Below are positions 38,949-51,779 of a stretch of DNA of 64,000 bases, in pieces. Location of the stretch: contig CM055100.1 of assembly GCA_029204225.1 (NCBI GenBank), forward strand, positions 66,433,656 to 66,497,655. The letters run 5' to 3'. This DNA comes from Diphasiastrum complanatum. Taxonomy: Eukaryota; Streptophyta; Lycopodiopsida; Lycopodiales; Lycopodiaceae. Position 1 is the stretch's first letter; every line of letters begins with the position of its first letter. Under the pieces are notes generated by a model. The model was not told the origin of the DNA, did no database searches, and saw only the letters and a list, made by a program, of their open reading frames with translations. Both the position numbers and the translations under genes were made by a program.

Positions 38949-39755
38949 ATGGCAAATCCTGTGAAAAGTTGCCATATTTTGATAGAATTTGGCCTTAGGA
39001 ATGAGTCGTTAAAGAAAGATTATGTAACTCACAGTTTATCTTTCTTGCATAGTGGCTCTATGGTTTATCTTAAAGGCGATGAGTCTGATCTACCTTTTGT
39101 AACTGCTCATGAGGCTAATCAATGTTTATTGGATTCTGAGTATCACTCGTATTTATGTTATTTGAAAAATGAATCCTACATAGATGCTTTTGTTACTCAT
39201 GATTCCAATGTTGATGTATCATCTTTCTCTAAAGCATCATCTTTTTTTATGTTAATTTAGAATCAACGCCTAATGGCAAAATCTTTAAAAGACTTAGGGA
39301 AGAATATAGTGATATATTCCTTGAGTAGTTTCTTGAGGGTCTTCCCCCCTCTCGGGGAGTAGACCATCAGATAGATCTCCTTCCTAACAGCTCTCTTGTA
39401 TTGCTTTTTTACAGGATGAGCCCAAAGGAAGAAGGTGAGGTTGCTAGGCAACTTGAGGAGTTGTTACGTAAGGGCCACATTAGACCCAGTTAAGTTCCCT
39501 TGGGGATCTCCTGTTTTGTTAAACGACAAGAAAGACTATGGTATTCATCTTTGTTTCGATTACAAAAAATTATAAAAATGACTATTAAGAATTGTTATCT
39601 CTTACCTCGGATAGATGACTTCATGGACCGATTGAATGGTGCTAAATATTTCACCAAATTGGACTTAGGTTGGGGTACCATCAAATTAGAATCCATGAGG
39701 GGGATGTTTCCAAAATTTGTTTTCGTTCTAGGTATGGCCTGTAAAGATAATTAAT
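38949..39755 (+). pseudogene. Ty3/gypsy fragment: protease end to RT start
   Basis: FGLRNESLKKDYVTHSLSFL, SLLHSGS-type linker, then KRLREEYSDIFLE, stop, FLEGLPPSRGVDHQIDLLPN, YRMSPKEEGEVARQLEELL, RKGHIRPS, then across stops KMTIKNCYLLPRIDDFMDRL and GAKYFTKLDLGWGTIKLE (RT motif A region). Same gypsy group as the 7.0-kb fragment, which shares EGLPPxRxVD. Truncated before YxDD. Confidence 0.8.
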
Positions 39756-39987
39756 AATCATATGAGGGCCCAGACCTATAATTGGACATAGGGGCACTTG
39801 CATGGTGTCTGACTACTATAATGCAAGGATAGGAGGTCAATCGCTTAATATAGGCTGCATGGGGATCCTAAGGGGAATATCCTCTCTTTGGAGAGAGAAT
39901 ACTTACTATGGAAACTCGCCCATCTCCCTATTGGAATTTTATATTCTTGAGCCAGGTTTCCTCTCCTCTCTTGCATTCATTCACCAT

Positions 39988-40065
39988 GGCATGGGGGTGA
40001 AGTGGTTAGGGTATTGACTAGCCATTTCCTATTGGTTGGGTGGTTTTGCTCCACAGGTGTCCTTT
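39988..40065 (+). mobile_element. Possible tRNA-derived SINE head
   Basis: ggggtgaagtggttagggta ttgactagcc resembles a tRNA 5' half with A box (gtggttag core), followed by ggttgggtggttttgctcc. No target duplication was identified. From 40.07 to 42.15 kb the DNA is AT-rich and shows no gene. Confidence 0.3.
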
Positions 40066-42164
40066 TGGTTGTTATGCAATAGGATCTAGTCCGATCTTCA
40101 TAAGGCGATTCTTACAGTTCTATACCGATATCATTGTAATATCTTTTGGCCTTGTTTGTAGCTCATCTTGGAGAGTAATGAAATTGGTGGTAGATTGTTA
40201 AATCAATTGGTTGTCACTAGTAATCTATTCCTTCGTCAAATTTTTCACCCTAGTCAATAATAAACATGTGTGAAATACAATGTCTTAAATATTTACTCTT
40301 GTATAATGAACAACCATCAAAAGAGAGACCTTCATTGATTTAATATCCTAATTGATTTTCACAAGAAAGAAATTATCTCCAATACTTAGCATGACCTATA
40401 TCACATAGAAGTGATGTTGTCATACTATTGATGAATTGGTTGATGAAACATATTTTGGTACTCCAATCTCATGCCTTTTCCAATGGGTTAATGATATAGT
40501 GAGCACACAACTCCTCAAAAGATGTTAGCATGAAGTTCATGCATTATGTAAACAAGTACTTGAGTTACTTCGAACAAGCCTCATGGAACATAAAATATTT
40601 TTCACCTGACAATACAAGTAGTCAACTTGTTATATTCCATAGATCATGAAATGATGTAGAGTAAGTTTTGACTTCTCAAACAAAAAACAATTATTGCCTG
40701 TTGACAACAAAAATGAATGTAATAAACATGTTTGAAGGACAAAAAGTTTATGGGTGGAGAAGCTTATATATATTTCATTTATTTGCATATTAGCTTTGTT
40801 CACATATGTTGAGCTATATTGACAACACTATGTTGTTTGGGCTTATTTTAAATTGTTGTGAAAAAGTATAACATAAGACATAATTGCATTGTTGTTTGGC
40901 ATTTGGATCGCAAAAAATCCTCTATCTTCAAATTATTATGGTTTTCTATTTATTCTATTTTGTTCTAGAGTACATCCTTAAATGGAAAGTTTTTTATGTT
41001 GCAAATACTTAAAGTAACCCCTAGTATTAAGCATATGTTTTTCTATCAAAGATTTGTTTTTCAAATTCAAGGTTTCATATCACCTCTAGGTTCTTCTTCA
41101 ACTTACGGAACATGAAATTTTTTTGTGTTTTCTCATCGATAATGACCCATGCCACCACCACATACCTACCATCTAAGCTACATCTGCATGTTGTCATACA
41201 ATGTAGGAAAGTGTATATAGTTGATTCTCTTATTAGTACCATAGTTTACTAGATATTACATTCGAAAGGTACATAATCTATAATAATAATGAAATGAAGC
41301 ATAGGTACTATACAAACTAGTCAAAATCCAATTCTTTTATAATCAAACAATGAGAAATAGTAGCTCGCTCTTTTGAAAAAGTTAAAATATTAGTGATGGG
41401 ACAATTAACCAAATATTTCCAGCAATAGCTTGATATTGCCAAATAATTTTTGTGGAAGTGTGGAGAAGCAATCAAATCTTTTATCTCATTTTTTGTTTGA
41501 AAAACATCTTCATTGGTGCTTTGAATGGACCTTTTCAAGACGTACAACTATGCTGCAAGACATTGACTATTGGGATCAAACAAACGATCAATAAAAAATT
41601 CGTGGCTTTTCCAACCCATCAATTTGTCACAAGGCCAATTCAAATTTTGCATCAACAACTACTATCATTCCAAATTTCAAGGTCATGGAATTTTGTTGTT
41701 TTAGACCATTTAAGGATCGATATCAACATATCTTACATTTGTCATGAACATTGAGTCGTGAAAAGTGATCACAAACATTTTGTAGAAGAGCTCGGAATAC
41801 TTTAATCAAATTTGGTAGAAAACACTTTGTGTCATCACATGCTCATGAAATAACCTTGCATATTAGATTTAAGATCTATAAAACTCACATCTTTTTATTT
41901 AGAAAAGAGTATTTTTCGTCGAACTTCAAGCTCGGTCCACCCCACCACTTATATTGTCCTAAATATTTGAGTTAAAAAATGTTAAATGGACTTGTCAAGT
42001 GCCCTTGACTTTTCAAGTAGAATTCTAATGCTTGTAAACTACTAAACAACCAAAATTCATTGCACAATGAATTTTTTATGATTGTTTAGAAAAAAAATGA
42101 AAACTATTGGTATGTAAGCACAATTTGCTACGAAGACTTAGCAAGAGATTTAGTAAATGATAGA

Positions 42165-42262
42165 TATAGTAACCACGGTTTTTTGGCAAGACTTGGCAAG
42201 ATCCCTAGATAAATGGACTAGGCAACTAGGTGGTCTAGTCACCATGTTTGATTGAAGTAATA
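42165..42262. repeat. Small word-repeat insert (GGCAAGACTT type)
   Basis: aaccacggttttttggcaag, acttggcaagatccc, ggactaggcaactaggtgg, tctagtcaccatgtttg: a repeated GGCAA(G/C) and CTAG word with ccacggtt/aaccatg-like inverted edges (accatgtttg at the end). It resembles the group in the PSRP1 intron. The stretch 42.3-43.7 kb holds no recognisable gene. Confidence 0.4.
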
Positions 42263-43949
42263 GACACTTAAGATGGTTGTGCATAATTGTAAGGGTGTGC
42301 GGTGTAATTCTATGTTGATTTGCAGAGATTTGTATTTTTAATAAATGTATATGCTATTTATAGATGAATTTAGCAAAAAATCATTGATTTTTGGGGGAGG
42401 AGTGCTAGCTATATAACATTGATGGAGATTGCTAAAGTGGTGGAAATTGATTAGGCCACATGCAAAAATATAGATAACAATATTAGTAATGTTGATACCC
42501 TTGACTACAACTCTCATCCTGTGGAGTACAAAGAGCTCGAGAATGAGACTTTCTCTCTATTTTTTTAACCTGAATGAGTGTATCAGCCTTAGAAAAGGCA
42601 ACAAGAAACACATCAACTATCTTGTACATGCACTTCAAAAATTATTTATATTGGAAAAATTTTATATAAGTCAGTAGTAAGTCCATTCCACAAAAAAAAA
42701 AAAAAAAAGATCCATTCTATTACAACCAGGACTTTTCTTTCAAATATTTTCAATCCGAGTGACAATAACTATCATTCCTTTGAACTCCATGTGCAAAAGA
42801 GATATTTTGGGTTTAAGAAATTGAACTCAATCATCTTGGAATTTACTAGAATTCCAAGCCTTATTTACAAGTAGTAATTCACATGATGATAATAATCCTT
42901 CAGAAATGTAACTTCAAACTAGAAGGAATCATATAAAGTCAAGTTAATGTCTAGTATTCAAGAAATTACTAAGAAGTAAAGGTTTAAAAAAGTGAGAAAT
43001 AGCTTTTAGGATTTTTGATTTTGTAAATGGTGAGATACCCACTTGGAATCCGGATTTAACCTCAGAATTTTACAAAATACCCTATAAAATTTGATCAGTG
43101 TTTTAGATCAACATCAAATACTTATCGAAGCCTACCATTGTCAATTAGATCCTTACAGTCCTAGAACCTCCCCTTTGGAATTATGATGTCCCATACCACC
43201 GCAGAAGAATTAACATGGTTCAACATCACGTTACCAACCCTTCCAAGTTAGTGATAAGCTTCAAATCCCTACTGATCCAAGATCATTAACTCTAGGGATA
43301 AGCTTATGTCAACTAACAGTTTCAATGTGATCCATGTATTCAAACTCGACTTCTATCATTACAATTTCCATCCAAAATTGTGGATAAACTCAATGGCTAT
43401 TAAGAAATCAGTTATGAATTCAACCTGATGAATTCTATCCAAGGAATATCCAGTATTAAGCAATTATTCCTAGGGATTTCCAAAATCCTAATTGGAAATA
43501 CATTTCCAGAGCACAAATACTACTCCTGATGTCCACTCTACCTCCCCCTTAGGATTTTTTGTCCCTCTGAAAATCTCATTCTGCCAGGGCATAAGTAAGA
43601 TTTTGAGACATATAATAAATGTAAAGTGAATTACTGCACTTCCATACACAAAAATCATTGACATAGTTGCTAAATAAGCCACATGATTAACTCATGAAAC
43701 GAATTGTTGGGTGGATTTTCCGTCGAGGGATTGGTCCAGCCAGAAGTTTCCCAGCGGGGGAAGGGCCCACACTGCCCTTACGTGAGTGATCAGGGTAACG
43801 CCGTTTCCAATCCCAAGGGCCATCCTAATCACCCCGTACTCTCGGATCAATGAGAGTTTTCCAAGCCCTCAGAGGTTTGACCGCTTGGGAGATGAACTGA
43901 TTATCGAGCTAGGATAATGTTTTTGTCACTTTTACCCTTTCAGATTTTG

Positions 43950-45740
43950 GTTTGGTAATAGATGTGGTACGCTAACTCTCTTCTATCCTTGGTGTACTCA
44001 AGTCAAGTTTGTGGATTTAAATACCCATACAAGATCTATGCGATAATAGATGTGTATTCAAAATTGACGTACTTCTCTAACTACTTCAATGGCTAAATCT
44101 CCAATGCGAACACTCTCATGCTCTGTATTGAGAGTAACGAATCTTATGGTCATCCATCCTTCAATGCGTAGAATTGGGCAATATCCAAGAGGTGCAGCCA
44201 TTCATGATATCGACGTAGGATTTTGGTAATCTGGTAATCCAAGGTAGAATCTAACTGAATCTTAGTGAATCTGGACTAGAAATCGTTCAAAGATCTCAAA
44301 GAGATTTCTAGCCAAGAGTCTCATGAGATTCAACTTAGATCCAACCTGAACGACTTAAATGGTTCTCACCTCTAGGCTGAGACTATCAACAGGATCTTTA
44401 GATAGTCCATCACTTGAAATATTCACGACTAGTTCAGGGTGTTGGTACAACGCTCTTTGATTTCTATACCTGGGTCTATCTTCTGGGTTTATGTTCATGC
44501 TATTAACAGTCCCAGACAACTCGAGATATTGTTCAGATGGATCAATGTAAGGGGTACTTGGGGGTGTTTGCGATACTTCAGAGTAATGAGTAGATGTGGT
44601 GTTAGTTAATCTCCATGATCCGTCTGGCCTTGATTAGTATACTTCTAAATAGCTGTGATTCTCGTGATGTTGTATTCGGAATAAGATATCCCATGGTTGT
44701 AGGTTGTGGTGGAATCCCGGTGTGTAGAAATGGTATCTTGGAATTCCTCGTCTAACTAGTTGGCACACGTCACCCAGTAGGGGTAGCTAGGTCCGTCATA
44801 TGAACCCTAAGGTTGCTCGAGGGATCCCGTCTAGTAGTGCAACTTGGACTGCTAGGAAAAACCAATGATGATCCAATCGTAGTTACAAAGTGGCCTACAT
44901 TTGAGCTCCATTAGTATTGATTTCTAAAGCAAGGTCACGTCCCAAAGTAGTGTCTAAAGCTATAATGGTGGCTGATCCCCAACTCAAGATTCGTATTACT
45001 AGACAAAATCTGCTTGGATTACCGAACTATGCCATGGCACTCTATCAGGGATGATAGACATGAGAATCATCCTGGAAGAGGTGGAATAGTTTTGGGTACT
45101 TGTATCAAGTGAGTCCTAGTAATGATCTTGCAATCTTGGAATTTTGGTCTGACTTATGATATGCGAGTTCAACCTTTCTTAAATATTCCTTCTGCATTAA
45201 AGTCGTTATTAACATCTTCAAAGTGACCTTGAAGAATATTCCATATTCTAGGATATCCTATCCTTTCATTCTCATAGAATTGTTGATCATTTAGTATATC
45301 AGATTGTTGTTCACCATCTGTCGGAGACGTTCTAGCGATTTTGATGATTTTCAGGTAGTTGTCGTTGTCTATCTCAGGTAGTACTGAGTGGTTCAACTTG
45401 CGCGTTCTTTTCTTGACTCTAGGTGATATGGCTTCTGGATCGTGCTAGACAATAAACGATATTTCTACCTTGACTGGGAATGGACTTCCAGGCATATGAC
45501 AATTCATCCACAGTGATGTACCTTCTTGCTTGAGGTTGAGATAATATTCATCCTTCAGTCGGTGATTTCTTGATATGGCTGTCAAGTCTAGAATTTTTTC
45601 TCTTTCAAAACTAGTCCTAGTTAATGGTGTGTATCCCAGGATCCCTTTCTAAGTGAATACTAATATTGCTTTTTCTTTTGTTGCAGTGTGGATCAACTTT
45701 CTTATATGAGTAATTTCTTTTTATTCCTCGCATTTAAACA
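43950..45740 (-). pseudogene. Decayed coding relic, possibly pararetrovirus- or retroelement-derived
   Basis: Several same-strand open stretches suggest one long ancient ORF region. Around 45.7-45.2 kb: YTPLTRTSFEREKILDLTAI, RLKDEYYLNLKQEGTSLWMN, a stop, then RVKKRTRKLNHSVLPEID. Around 44.75-44.35 kb: GIPRYHFYTPGFHHNLQPWD, then a Ser/Thr/Pro-rich acidic stretch. Around 44.2-44.0 kb: MAAPLGYCPILRIEGWMTIR. The mix of basic, structured and Ser/Thr-rich parts recalls the first polyprotein region of endogenous caulimovirids or an unusual retroelement. No RT, protease or movement-protein motif was found to prove it. Upstream and downstream flanks (43.7-43.95, 45.75-47.1 kb) give nothing. Confidence 0.3.
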
Positions 45741-47099
45741 ATACATTCCACAATACTCCCCGTTTGCGTTGTAATGTCTTGCCGAGCCATCCTTATTCAT
45801 ATCCTTGTTCAACCTTCATTGTGCTAACCAGGATATCTTGTTTGGTATTTTTTTTTTTGATCTCACAGTGCAATCGACACAATCTTGTCGATTGTAATTT
45901 TGTACATGGCTTGAGTCATAGCCTACATCACATTACTGCATGGGAGAACTAATATAAAAGATTTTGATAATTGTTCTTAGGGTAGGCCCCAAAAAGTGAG
46001 AGTTTTAGTAATGTTTTCATACACATGTGATTCCGAATACATCTTTCTCACTTGTTTTGGCCTTATGAGTAATGTGTACTAGGCCCAATACATCGTGGTC
46101 AGAATAACAAGTTTGGTATGATTTCCAATTCACTCCATATAAATCTCATCACGGATGAATCTTTGTACTGTTAATGGCAAATTTGGTATATGATTTAAGC
46201 AGTATTCAAGCCACTAACATTGAACTTTTTGGATATTTGTGGTATTGTAGTTTTCTACCGTCCTTTCTGATGGGGCAAGGGAGATTAGATAACGCGAGCA
46301 AGAAGAGAGCAGAAATATTTGCGGAATAGCTCTCCCATTATAATGGGCTGCTAGATGCAAAAATATAATCACAGCTAAAACGTTTTGTCGCCCAACATGA
46401 TCTTATGAATCAGTTCATACTCACAAAAACAAAATGAGTACAGTCCACCGAAGATATCAGAAATGGTTTGTGTGTGGTATTACTGAAAAAGGGATTTAGT
46501 CAGAAGTTTAGTTCTGAAATAAATCTAAAGAGTAGTATGATAACGAAAGTTCCTCAGGTATCAAAGACAGTCATCGTCTGATCAAAAACTAAGGAGTCGT
46601 ATACGTCTGTATTCTGATCAGAGTGAGTGAACAAATGTTATCAAACAACAATGAAGTGCATTCAAATCACAACAAGCATTCATCTATGTTATACACAGAT
46701 AGAAAAGCATGTTGCTGCTATATTCAACTGAAGCACAACAAAATAGTAGTTACAACCAGAATGACGACGTAACTGGGAGGCTCAAAATCATTCATCTCAT
46801 GGACGGAGCATCACATAGAGTGTGCCTAGATGATCCATATATAGATTTCATCCATGTATTGACTACAATAAATGTTTGTCACCTAATTAGGTAAGCTGTT
46901 GTACTTGGAAGTATTTGGCCTTTGTGACAACTATACATTGTATATACAGTCAACGAATCAAGGAATGTTGACGCGGAGAGGACGTTGCAAATCTCTCACT
47001 TCACATTTTACGTGAAGTGGCTTTCTCTCACTTCTAGGAAGTGCCTGGAACGTTCCTTGTTGAAAATAGATGGCCTTTAGGATTTTTCTCTCTCTTCGA

Positions 47100-47215
47100 G
47101 ATTTTGCGAAAAAGTCAATACTGTCTTTAAAAATGTGAAGGTGTCTTTAAAAATGCGATGGTGCCCTTAAAAATGCAACATTGTCTTTAAAAATGCGAAG
47201 GTGTCTTTAAAACAT
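47100..47215. repeat. Minisatellite, ~20-bp unit (AAAAATGCGAAGGTGTCTTT)
   Basis: About five units: ctttaaaaatgtgaaggtgt, ctttaaaaatgcgatggtgc, ccttaaaaatgcaacattgt and so on. The flank to 47430 repeats gaaa-ccgacactgttgaaaa and cgcatttcggagaaatgcg. It is related to the minisatellite at 55.9 kb. From 47.4 to 49.4 kb there are only short unassigned open frames (one near 48.1-47.9 kb, minus strand). Confidence 0.85.
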
Positions 47216-49042
47216 TTTAACTTTTGAACTGCACATAAGTTAACTTCTTCAAAATAGTTGAAAGGAAGAAGCCGAAGGTAAGTGTGGCATTTTTCAGGAA
47301 AGTGCGAAGAAACCGACACTGTTGAAAAATAGTTAAACTGTCGAACTATGCTGAAGTGTCACATTTTGGGGAAATGCAAAAAAATTGACACTGTCGCATT
47401 TCGGAGAAATGCGAAAAAGCCGACATTGTTAAAAACATAGTTCAATTCTGTAGACTGTTGAGAAAGTAATGTATCTTTGCATACTTGTTCTAAATGCTAG
47501 TTCTTGAAAGTCCTTGAAGATGGCCAAGTCTTCAAGGATCTTCAAATAATTGAACTTAACATTTGAACATGAAAATATGATAGGATTGATTACCCTTTGC
47601 TGGAGATCAATCGGAAGCACGTTGTAGACGTTCTTCAAATAGTTTGGTTGTCTAAGTTGTGATTCCTATAGGTATCAGATGAGCAGACGTAGAACCAAAG
47701 TTGGTTTCACCTGACCCTAGATCAACGATCAATAAACGTGCAGAAAGAGTATTGAAAGATCACTTTCCCTGATAAACCTTTCTCCTAAATGAAATGATAC
47801 TAGATTTTTATGTGCTTGGATTTACCATGAAATCTGGGATTCAGTGACAATGAAATACAGCTCAATTGGAGTAATTTCTTGAATCATTTGTGAGCATTTA
47901 ATGTATGAAAAGTATAGGCCATGTGTGAGTTGCATCCACTTTGAAATTTTGTAGCAAACTCATCTTTAATCCATTTAGCCCAAGTAGACATTTGTTGGAA
48001 AGAGCATCAAGCCCCCAAGGGTTATTGATGCATCTTGTTGATGTATGGATCCAATTTTTGAGGGTAGCTAGGTGTGTCCACCCTTCTTCCTTGAAGATGT
48101 CTTCTTCTTCATATCCATCGGGCACCGTGGCATCGAACTGCTTCGGTGATTTAACTGCATGAACGATCCCTGGTGCTTGATTTGCTTGATCTTGTTGATT
48201 TGTCTGAAAAGATGAATAAAAAACAGTGTTATCATATGCTTATGGCTTAAAGGGCAGCTTCAGTAACGTGCAACTTGTGGGTAGCCCCCTGGTAGATAAT
48301 GTAGAATTTGGACTTCTCCTCAGTCCATGTGCTAAAGGCGCAAGTTATAAATTGAATGTTTATTTTACTAAAAAAGACGCGCTAGTGGATCCCCATTGTC
48401 GTGAGCAGAGGCTCAGCAAGGTTCATCCATTGAGCCACCGTGCTTGTACTAGGAAGTATCATGATGTCCGTTTGGATTGGAACATCATGATGAAGGACAT
48501 AACACAGAGACTGAGTAGCATCGGTAGAAGACATAATGAGAGTAGGCAAATTCTGAGAAGTAATAGCGCAAGAGTGTATCAAAAGGCTGGAAAAAAGTTT
48601 TGAAAAGTTTTAGTCGCTGGAAAATTTGACAAAAGCTTCGGTAGCACAAGTGAGAAATGAAATCGAATTCAGCCCTTTTAGAGTCCATTAGACAAAGTAC
48701 TAGTTTGGTTGTTTAGTTTTGGACAAAAACTTAAAAGCATGCTCAGTACTATGAAAATACCTTTCCGGAATCTCAGCGAGGTTTCTAAACATCTGAAGGG
48801 GTTCGACGAAGGTTTTGAAGATCTGGTGAAAGTTTATCATTCGCCTAAGAACATCCTTTGCCTAGGTACTGTAGATAAGAAAATTTTCAGGATATAAACC
48901 TATGTCCAACCTAATTTTGGCATGTTGAATCCATCTGTCAGGTCGGTGAAGGTTAATAAAGACTGTAAGGTGCTTGACGAAGCTTCCCAAAATGATAAAC
49001 TGTTGAACATTCACTGACTTCAAAACATGTAGTAACTTTGCT

Positions 49043-49118
49043 AGAGAACTTTCACCCAACTCAGTGTGAGTAACTTTAATAGAGAACTTTCACCCAACTC
49101 AGTGTGAGTAAATATGAG
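49043..49118. repeat. 38-bp perfect tandem duplication
   Basis: agagaactttcacccaactc followed by agtgtgagtaa occurs at 49043 and 49081. Very recent slippage or repair duplication. Confidence 0.9.
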
Positions 49119-49431
49119 GTGGATGTATGATTTGGCAACTCAGCGAAGGTTTCTAAAACTGTTTGTACAAGAAATGACTCAAAAAGTGATTTTGTAAGTC
49201 ATTTTTTCATAAAAAATTGATTTTTGAAATTATTTTCCTTTAACTTTTTTCTGATCTAACGACTTTTTTTTACTTTTGCTCATCATTATTGTGCTCTCTT
49301 TTTTTTCTCTTTATTTTTCCAAAAAAAGAAAATCAACCAAGTAGTGAGAAACAAAAAAATCATAAAACCAAAAACAGAATTGACCAGATGTCGGATTATG
49401 CTGGTTGAAAACTTGCATAGTCGGTTGCCAT

Positions 49432-49716
49432 TTATTGGAGTATCAAAACATCTAAGTGTTCTAAAATGACTGCTCCATAGTTCAATATTTCTTTCACTTT
49501 GTACGGTCCTTCACCTGTAAACTTCAACTTGCCTTTGAGTTTTGTCTTATACATTATTGTTATTTCTCCTTCCTTTAGATCTTTTTTGTGTAATCGCCGA
49601 TCGTGCCATGCCTTGCGACGAGCTTTCTCTGCTGCTAGTGCATGAACTGCCATCAATCTGGTTTTACAAAGTTTTTGTAAAGCGTCAAGACACATTTGTA
49701 AGAATTTTGAAGCCAA
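49432..49716 (-). pseudogene. Ty3/gypsy integrase C-terminal fragment
   Basis: VHALAAEKARRKAWHDRRLH, KKDLKEGEITIMYKTKLKGK and FTGEGPYKVKEILNYGAVIL match the end of plant gypsy integrase (RRKAWHDRxLRxKxFxxGDxVLLY ... GPYxVxEI). It is open in frame. It meets a plus-strand copia fragment back to back at about 49,715. Confidence 0.82.
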
Positions 49717-50280
49717 GTTTTGTCTTGGAATTAAGATTCATCGTGATCGTGAGAAAGGGCTTCTTCACATAAGTCAGGGAAGGTACGTTAGGAAAATGCT
49801 TAACACTTTCAATATGGCAGATTGTAAGCCATCTCACATTCCTATGGAGACTAATCTAAAGCTTTTTGAAGAAGAAAGCAATGATCAGCATGATAAGTAT
49901 GCTAACATTCCTTATAGGCAGATCATTGGTAGTCTCATGTACCTTATGGCTTGCACCAGACCAGATATATGCTACTCTGTCATAACATTAAGTCAGTTTA
50001 ATAATAGTTTTTCTGAAAAGCATTGGATTTTAGCCAAAAGAGTGCTTCGATACTTAAAGTCTACCCAAGACTTTGGGATATTATATTCAAAGGGCAATCA
50101 AAGCATTCTAACCATGTTTGTGGATGCTAGTTTTGGCATGAATAAAGATTATCGATCCACAACAGGTTGTTGCTATCTTCTAAACGGAGGAACAATTGCT
50201 TGGACCAGCAAATGTCAATCCTGCATAGCCGTTTCATCAGCCGAGGCCGAATACATGAGCTTATCTTTTGGTTGCAGTTA
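49717..50280 (+). pseudogene. Ty1/copia RT end and RNase H fragment
   Basis: LGIKIHRDREKGLLHISQGR, YVRKMLNTFNMADCKPSHIP, YRQIIGSLMYLMACTRPDIC, FSEKHWILAKRVLRYLKSTQ, FVDASFGMNKDYRSTTGCCY and TIAWTSKCQSCIAVSSAEAE, YMSLSFGCS. Open frame through a large part of the RNase H, ending at TAA. It is a different copia family from the 29-34-kb copy (sequence and conserved residues differ) and better preserved. Neither LTR is adjacent; 50.3-51.2 kb shows no gene. Confidence 0.88.
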
Positions 50281-51236
50281 AGTGATTGACATCGTAGAGT
50301 TGTTAAGATGATGTCAAGTTGTTACTGAATTCCGAGTTGTTGAGAGGATGAGCTGCTGATGATAGAGTGAGTGTGGTGAGAAGTGGACCGGGTCTGAAAT
50401 ACTGTCAAACTGCAGAGAGAGGAGTTTACACACCTGAAATGCTACTAAATCGGGATCAAAACTGAGTATGAGGGAGGCTATGATGCTAAGAGCATTGGTA
50501 TGAGTGTGAGTTTTTGATATTTTGATAATGCTAGGATGAATGTCGATTGCTATGAAGGATGAGTGTTCCAATGATCCATGGTTGAAACTCCTTGGAGAAT
50601 TTCCATTCTATAGTATGAGGGACGGTTGGAGTTATGCTAGTCATTGCTAAATTGATACTGTGAATATTGATATGGAGAGTCATTGTCACGTAGATTGAAT
50701 GATGTTGTCTCGATTTAGAGACTGTTCTCACGTTGTTGAGGTTGTCATGCCCACTACACAATGTTACACTGAGAGCTATGGGTATAGATTGAACGTCGCT
50801 CTCTAGATTTCTTAGACAATGGTCTGTAGTCATACCTTTTGCGATGAATCCGTTTGAGGTAGATACGTTCAGAATTCCATGCTATTTGATAATGCACGGG
50901 AAAAATGGAGAGAGCGCAAAACCTGCCTATCTGAATCCGTCGTAGTCTGAGCAATCTACCTATAGTAAAAGGTGGCCAGCTGATAATAACCCACGATCAT
51001 AGCCAAAACGTGGCCGGAGTAGCCGTGAATCCATGGAGAAAGGTATGCATGTGAAGTGAAGCAGCCGTGACAGAAGTATGAAAGTAGTCATTGCCAAGAG
51101 CTGAGGGCCAAAATTCATAGAAACATTGTGCGCTGACCATCCACAATTTTCATAGCCTTGTTCCAAGCACTTGTCTCCTTAACGTAGACAATCCATCACT
51201 GATCTAGAAGCCATCCCCATGAAGAGAGTTTTACAC

Positions 51237-51767
51237 TGTCATGTGCCAAATCCAAAACTAATAGCAATCACAATAGAAGTAAAGTTAATAGCAAGAAGAT
51301 AACAAGACATTCATGATAGCATATCAATAGAAAGCTAGAAACAATGAGATCTCAATGGAATCACATTAACAATGAAAGAAAGAGTACAATCAATGGAAAT
51401 GGAGCATTGATTCATGTGGATAAAGCACATGAGACCTAGCAATGGATATCCCTATGGCTCACATTCACAAGGAAGCTAGAAGCTCTCAATTGCAAATGAG
51501 CCAAAAGATTCACAAAATGATGTCTCTTGCCTGGTTATAAACAATGCTCTTACTTAACTTAACTATCTTGAGGGATAGTTAGCTCTTGTTAAGTATTATT
51601 AGACTACATTGGGCCCTTGTTGGCCTATTATCCTTATTAATTATTTTGGAGGGCCTAAAGAGGGAACCACCTTATTATTAAGGCTAATAGCTCCTTTTGG
51701 GCCTACAAAGCTTACAATGGATATTATATTGCCTTGAAAAGCACTGATGTACTAAAAGTACATGACA
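51237..51767 (-). repeat. Complete 531-bp LTR
   Basis: Bounded by TGTCATGT at 51237 and ACATGACA ending at 51767, an 8-bp terminal inverted repeat with the canonical TG...CA ends. The polypurine tract adjoins at 51768-51779 on the minus strand side, so this is the 3' LTR of a minus-strand element. The first 36 bases recur at 54955 as the surviving end of the other LTR. Confidence 0.8.
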
Positions 51768-51779
51768 CTCCCCCTACTT
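51768..51779 (-). promoter_or_regulatory. Polypurine tract next to the LTR
   Basis: aagtagggggag on the minus strand, immediately followed by TGTCATGTAC of the LTR. The wider context gaggacaaaaatgtttaagt is the typical plant gypsy end before the 3' LTR. It primes plus-strand DNA synthesis in LTR retroelements. Confidence 0.8.

Noticed and set aside
40070-42150. Search for host exons or RNA genes in the long AT-rich gap
   Set aside because: Only short random frames; no tRNA, rRNA or conserved motif seen.
48226-48603. 125-codon plus-strand frame at 48.2 kb
   Set aside because: No recognisable domain, no splice context, and an equally long frame on the other strand; not supported as a gene.
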